Source of the DNA: Chloroflexota bacterium
Lineage (GTDB): Bacteria; Chloroflexota; Anaerolineae; DTPP01
NCBI GenBank assembly: GCA_012514615.1
Contig: JAAYZY010000160.1
Location: forward strand, 1 to 5,351
Length of the DNA stretch: 5,351 nt
Direction: 5' to 3'
The notes beneath the pieces were generated by a model that did no database searches, was not told where the DNA came from, and worked only from the letters and a program-made list of their open reading frames with translations. Numbering within the stretch: position 1 is the first letter of the stretch; every line of letters begins with the position of its first letter. This document shows positions 4,697 through 5,351 of the stretch, piece after piece. A program made the position numbers and the translations under genes.

Positions 4697-5351
4697 ATGG
4701 AACGAACATCCCGCTTGCCCGGCTTCTACGAACTTCCTCTGGTTGAGCGCGCCACGCGTGTGGGGGAATGGGCTGGGCTGACGCCTGACGAGCAAGCCGT
4801 TTGGCAGGCGGCACAGGGGCTGCAGGCCCCCCAGGCCGACCAGATGATCGAGAACGCGGTGGGCGTCCACGCCCTGCCCCTGGGCATCGCCGTGAACTTC
4901 CGCATCAATGGGCAAGACCGGCTCATCCCCATGGCCGTGGAGGAACCGTCGGTGGTGGCCGGGGCTAGCTTCGCCGCCCGCCTGGTGCGGGAAGGCGGCG
5001 GCTTCTTCACCTCCAGCAGCGAGCCGGTAATGATCGGCCAGATGCAGGTGCTGGACCTGCCGGACCCGGCCTATGCCCGGGCCCAGGTGCTGAGGAACAA
5101 GGACCGCCTGCTGGACCTGGCCAACCAGACCGACCCCCTGGTGGTGAGCCTGCATGGCGGGGCGCGAGACATCCAGGCGCGGGTTATCGCCGAAAGCCCG
5201 GCCGGGCCGATGCTGGTGGTGCACCTGCTGTACGACTGCCGCGACGCCATGGGCGCGAACATGGTGAACACCGCCGCCGAAGCGCTGGCCCCACTGGTGG
5301 AAGAGATCACCGGCGGCCGGGTGAACCTGCGCATCCTTTCCAACTTGGCCG
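4697..5351 (+). CDS. mvaA: Class II hydroxymethylglutaryl-CoA reductase, N-terminal 218 residues
   Basis: This enzyme interconverts HMG-CoA and mevalonate with a nicotinamide cofactor in the cytoplasm. Class II marks are clear: SRLPGFYELP at the N-terminus, IENAVG (51-56), PMAVEEPSVVAGAS (78-91) with the catalytic Glu83, GGFFTSSSEP (101-110), the cofactor-binding DAMGANMVNT (183-192) and ITGGRVNLRILSNLA at the edge. As I remember the Pseudomonas mevalonii enzyme, the two align without a gap with about half of the residues identical, and the numbering coincides, including Asp146, which that enzyme uses to favour NAD(H) over NADP(H). That match supports the ATG at 4697. An in-frame ATG at 4688 would add MHT; GAGAG at 4682-4686 is 10 bases before 4697 but only one base before 4688. 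The catalytic Lys, Asp and His of the second half lie beyond the window. Whether it makes mevalonate for isoprenoids or degrades it cannot be told here; no other mevalonate gene is present. A duplicated promoter module precedes it. Confidence 0.95.
   Translation, partial: MERTSRLPGFYELPLVERATRVGEWAGLTPDEQAVWQAAQGLQAPQADQMIENAVGVHALPLGIAVNFRINGQDRLIPMAVEEPSVVAGASFAARLVREGGGFFTSSSEPVMIGQMQVLDLPDPAYARAQVLRNKDRLLDLANQTDPLVVSLHGGARDIQARVIAESPAGPMLVVHLLYDCRDAMGANMVNTAAEALAPLVEEITGGRVNLRILSNLA

Noticed and set aside
3777..4781. Plus-strand frame of 334 codons spanning the propeller 3' end, the intergenic region and the mvaA start
   Set aside because: It is frame-shifted relative to two well-supported genes, crosses the promoter array and has an arginine-rich, non-domain composition.
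4442..5224. Minus-strand frame of 260 codons opposite mvaA
   Set aside because: It is a shadow of the HMG-CoA reductase frame, which has unmistakable family motifs.

Overview
The window is GC-rich bacterial chromosomal DNA with five protein genes and no RNA genes, insertion sequences or CRISPR arrays that I can see. Several features suggest a Chloroflexota (Anaerolineae/Caldilineae-like) bacterium: a lipoprotein with a long Pro/Thr/Ala linker, a secreted repeat protein ending in a Thr/Pro linker plus an LPLILRG-type tail, a class II HMG-CoA reductase, clear AGGAGG-like ribosome binding sites and ordinary sigma70-type promoters. The assignment is inference from style, not from a marker gene.

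Left arm, minus strand: a lipoprotein that runs off the left edge (<1..722) lies downstream of an amidase-signature enzyme (850..2151). The 127 bp between them contain a near-palindrome and a candidate promoter for the lipoprotein, so the two may be transcribed separately. The 165-bp gap between the amidase and the next gene (2152..2316) is a compact divergent promoter region with one good sigma70-like promoter on each strand, both with 17-bp spacers.

Right arm, plus strand: an aldo/keto reductase with an intact catalytic tetrad (2317..3177) is followed 81 bp later by an exported protein (3259..4470) made of seven tandem repeats of about 47 residues, probably a seven-bladed beta-propeller, with a Thr/Pro linker and a hydrophobic tail. 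A 226-bp intergenic stretch follows. Then comes the start of a class II HMG-CoA reductase (4697..>5351), the enzyme of the mevalonate pathway, cut by the right edge.

The most unusual structure is in that 226-bp gap. A 54-bp module, made of two GATAGcTTTTGG-like boxes 21 bp apart and then a -10-like hexamer, occurs twice in direct orientation with a 73-bp period. It starts on the stop codon of the propeller gene. It looks like a duplicated, activator-type promoter for the HMG-CoA reductase gene, followed by a leader with a GC-rich hairpin and a 12-bp palindrome.

The five genes do not form an obvious pathway. The two oxidoreductase-type enzymes, the amidase and the two exported proteins look like an ordinary mixed neighbourhood.
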